A DNA stretch of 5,145 nt from positions 2,123 through 7,267 of the forward strand of contig DGOD01000044.1 of assembly GCA_002389265.1 (NCBI GenBank), in the 5' to 3' direction. Below, piece by piece: positions 5,059 to 5,145 of the stretch; the first letter of the stretch is position 1; each line of letters opens with the position of its first letter. This stretch comes from Gammaproteobacteria bacterium UBA4475 (lineage in GTDB: Bacteria > Pseudomonadota > Gammaproteobacteria > Pseudomonadales > Azotimanducaceae). A program made the translations under genes and the position numbers. Below the pieces are notes generated by a model, which was not told the origin of the DNA, searched no databases, and saw nothing but the letters and a program-made list of their open reading frames with translations.

Positions 5059-5145
5059 TCATCGTCTTAGCCCCTCTGGCTCATTCAATGGCTTATTCAA
5101 TGGCTCATTCAATGGGTCTGGCAATGGGTCTGGGTATTTTTTCGA
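5059..5145 (-). CDS. Possible C-terminal tail of a minus-strand gene entering from the right (weak)
   Basis: An open minus-strand frame of 28 codons runs from the window edge to a TGA at 5059-5061. The 12-bp repeat in it encodes a Pro/Leu/Asn-rich tail with units such as DPLP, NEPL and NKPL, ending EGLRR. Such a charged, proline-rich tail is plausible for a protein C-terminus and would converge on the DUF1499 gene. However, the repeat is open in other frames too. A plus-strand frame from ATG 5021 reads Gly/Asn/Phe repeats but has no Shine-Dalgarno. No family can be named. Confidence 0.22.
   Translation of the reverse strand, partial: SKKYPDPLPDPLNEPLNKPLNEPEGLRR
5078..5137. repeat. 12-bp tandem repeat, five copies, at the right edge
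   Basis: The plus-strand units are GGCTCATTCAAT (5078-5089), GGCTTATTCAAT (5090-5101), GGCTCATTCAAT (5102-5113), GGGTCTGGCAAT (5114-5125) and GGGTCTGGGTAT (5126-5137). The period is a multiple of three, so any frame through it yields a four-residue repeat. The first three units differ by a single base and the last two form a diverged pair, which suggests stepwise duplication. Confidence 0.85.

Overview
The window looks like a chromosomal segment of a free-living, mid-GC proteobacterium, most likely a gammaproteobacterium. I infer this from the gene types: a paired large/small acyl-CoA dehydrogenase, a Sel1-SPOR periplasmic protein, a short CinA/PncC-type protein and a DUF1499 lipoprotein. No rRNA or other marker gene fixes the lineage. 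I see no mobile element, CRISPR array, tRNA or rRNA.

Left block (1-2828, minus strand): an operon read right to left. A good sigma70-type promoter (2800-2828) gives a leader of about 120 nt that holds a 14-bp tandem repeat. Then come an acyl-CoA dehydrogenase large subunit (1520-2671), an acyl-CoA dehydrogenase small subunit (375-1499), and the N-terminal part of a zinc-ribbon membrane protein of the DUF3667 type that leaves the window at base 1. Gaps are 20 nt and 5 nt. Residue inspection suggests the two dehydrogenases are complementary halves of one heteromeric flavoenzyme. The large subunit keeps a catalytic Glu and one half of the FAD site. The small subunit has lost the Glu but keeps the other half of the FAD site.

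Middle block (2902-3903): a secreted Sel1-repeat plus SPOR-domain protein on the minus strand, followed by a 231-nt divergent intergenic region. That region contains a probable plus-strand promoter whose -35/-10 spacer is almost exactly filled by an 18-bp palindrome, a likely operator.

Right block (3904-4930, plus strand): a two-gene unit with a 13-nt gap. It encodes a stand-alone CinA C-terminal/PncC-like protein with an altered active-site motif and a DUF1499 lipoprotein, and it is followed by a possible terminator. The last 215 nt hold a 12-bp tandem repeat at the window edge. This may be the proline-rich C-terminal tail of a minus-strand gene that enters from the right, but the case is weak.

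Most of the window is ordinary metabolism and envelope biology. The points most worth checking are the split active site of the dehydrogenase pair, the palindrome inside the promoter spacer, the two unrelated short tandem repeats, and the divergent CinA motif.
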